A stretch of DNA of 5,187 nt. Origin: Armatimonadota bacterium (GTDB lineage: Bacteria; Armatimonadota; UBA10988; DTZQ01). The notes under the pieces are model-generated. The model did not search any database, was not told the DNA's origin, and saw nothing but the letters and a program-made list of their open reading frames with translations. The stretch covers positions 1 to 5,187 of the forward strand of contig DTZQ01000558.1 of the NCBI GenBank assembly GCA_012961305.1, written 5' to 3'. Positions 5,151-5,187 of the stretch are shown here, one piece after another. How positions within the stretch are numbered: position 1 is the stretch's first letter; every line of letters starts with the position of its first letter. A program made the translations under genes and the position numbers.

Positions 5151-5187
5151 TCATCCCTCACTTTCCAAGGCCACACCTCTCCCACCG
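5151..5187 (-). other. Possible end of an upstream co-directional gene
   Basis: On the minus strand the frame beginning at 5186 reads GGRGVALESEG and stops at TGA 5153-5151. That TGA overlaps the ATG at 5154-5152 as ATGA, a common stop/start overlap between coupled genes. Only 11 codons are visible, and a second frame stops nearby, so this may be chance. No promoter is visible in these bases for the signalling gene, which fits an operon continuing beyond the window. Confidence 0.2.

Overview
The window holds four genes, all on the minus strand, in two blocks separated by about 500 bases without a convincing gene. Base composition is GC-rich (roughly 60% by eye). Shine-Dalgarno sites are purine-rich, and there is one textbook sigma-70/sigma-A promoter. 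The gene content is bacterial. A thermophilic Chloroflexota-like or similar GC-rich environmental bacterium is plausible, but this is inference from general flavour; no marker gene fixes the taxon.

Block A (right side, read right to left, 5148 to 3269) begins with a three-domain signalling protein: pseudo-receiver, GAF, then GGDEF. Two bases after its stop codon comes a short FmdB-type zinc-ribbon protein with an unusual acidic tail. The pair is almost certainly co-transcribed and translationally coupled. The 33 bases before the first gene may contain the last codons of another gene, joined by an ATGA stop/start overlap. The signalling protein looks catalytically altered: its receiver lacks the phospho-acceptor and other key residues, and its GGDEF signature reads GHEEF. 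It nevertheless keeps the RxxD c-di-GMP inhibitory-site motif.

Block B (left side, read right to left, 2772 to 85) is a likely two-gene carbohydrate operon. A Gfo/Idh/MocA-family NAD(P)-dependent sugar oxidoreductase is followed, 42 bases later, by a secreted glycoside hydrolase-like protein with a DUF5060 N-terminal domain, a DUF4038/apiosidase-like TIM barrel and a C-terminal beta-sandwich. The hydrolase probably releases a sugar outside the cytoplasm, and the oxidoreductase would act on a sugar or derivative inside. The substrate is unknown.

The middle region (2773-3268) is the most interesting non-coding part. It carries the strong minus-strand promoter of block B and, sharing its -35 bases, a near-consensus plus-strand promoter pointing at no intact gene. 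Downstream of that promoter are nested inverted repeats that could fold as RNA. A short plus-strand reading frame ending at 3189 resembles the C-terminus of a formylglycine-generating-enzyme/C-type-lectin-fold protein. The simplest reading is a decayed plus-strand gene whose promoter survives; the alternative is an uncharacterised small RNA. No classical intrinsic terminator (GC stem plus T-run) was found for either block.
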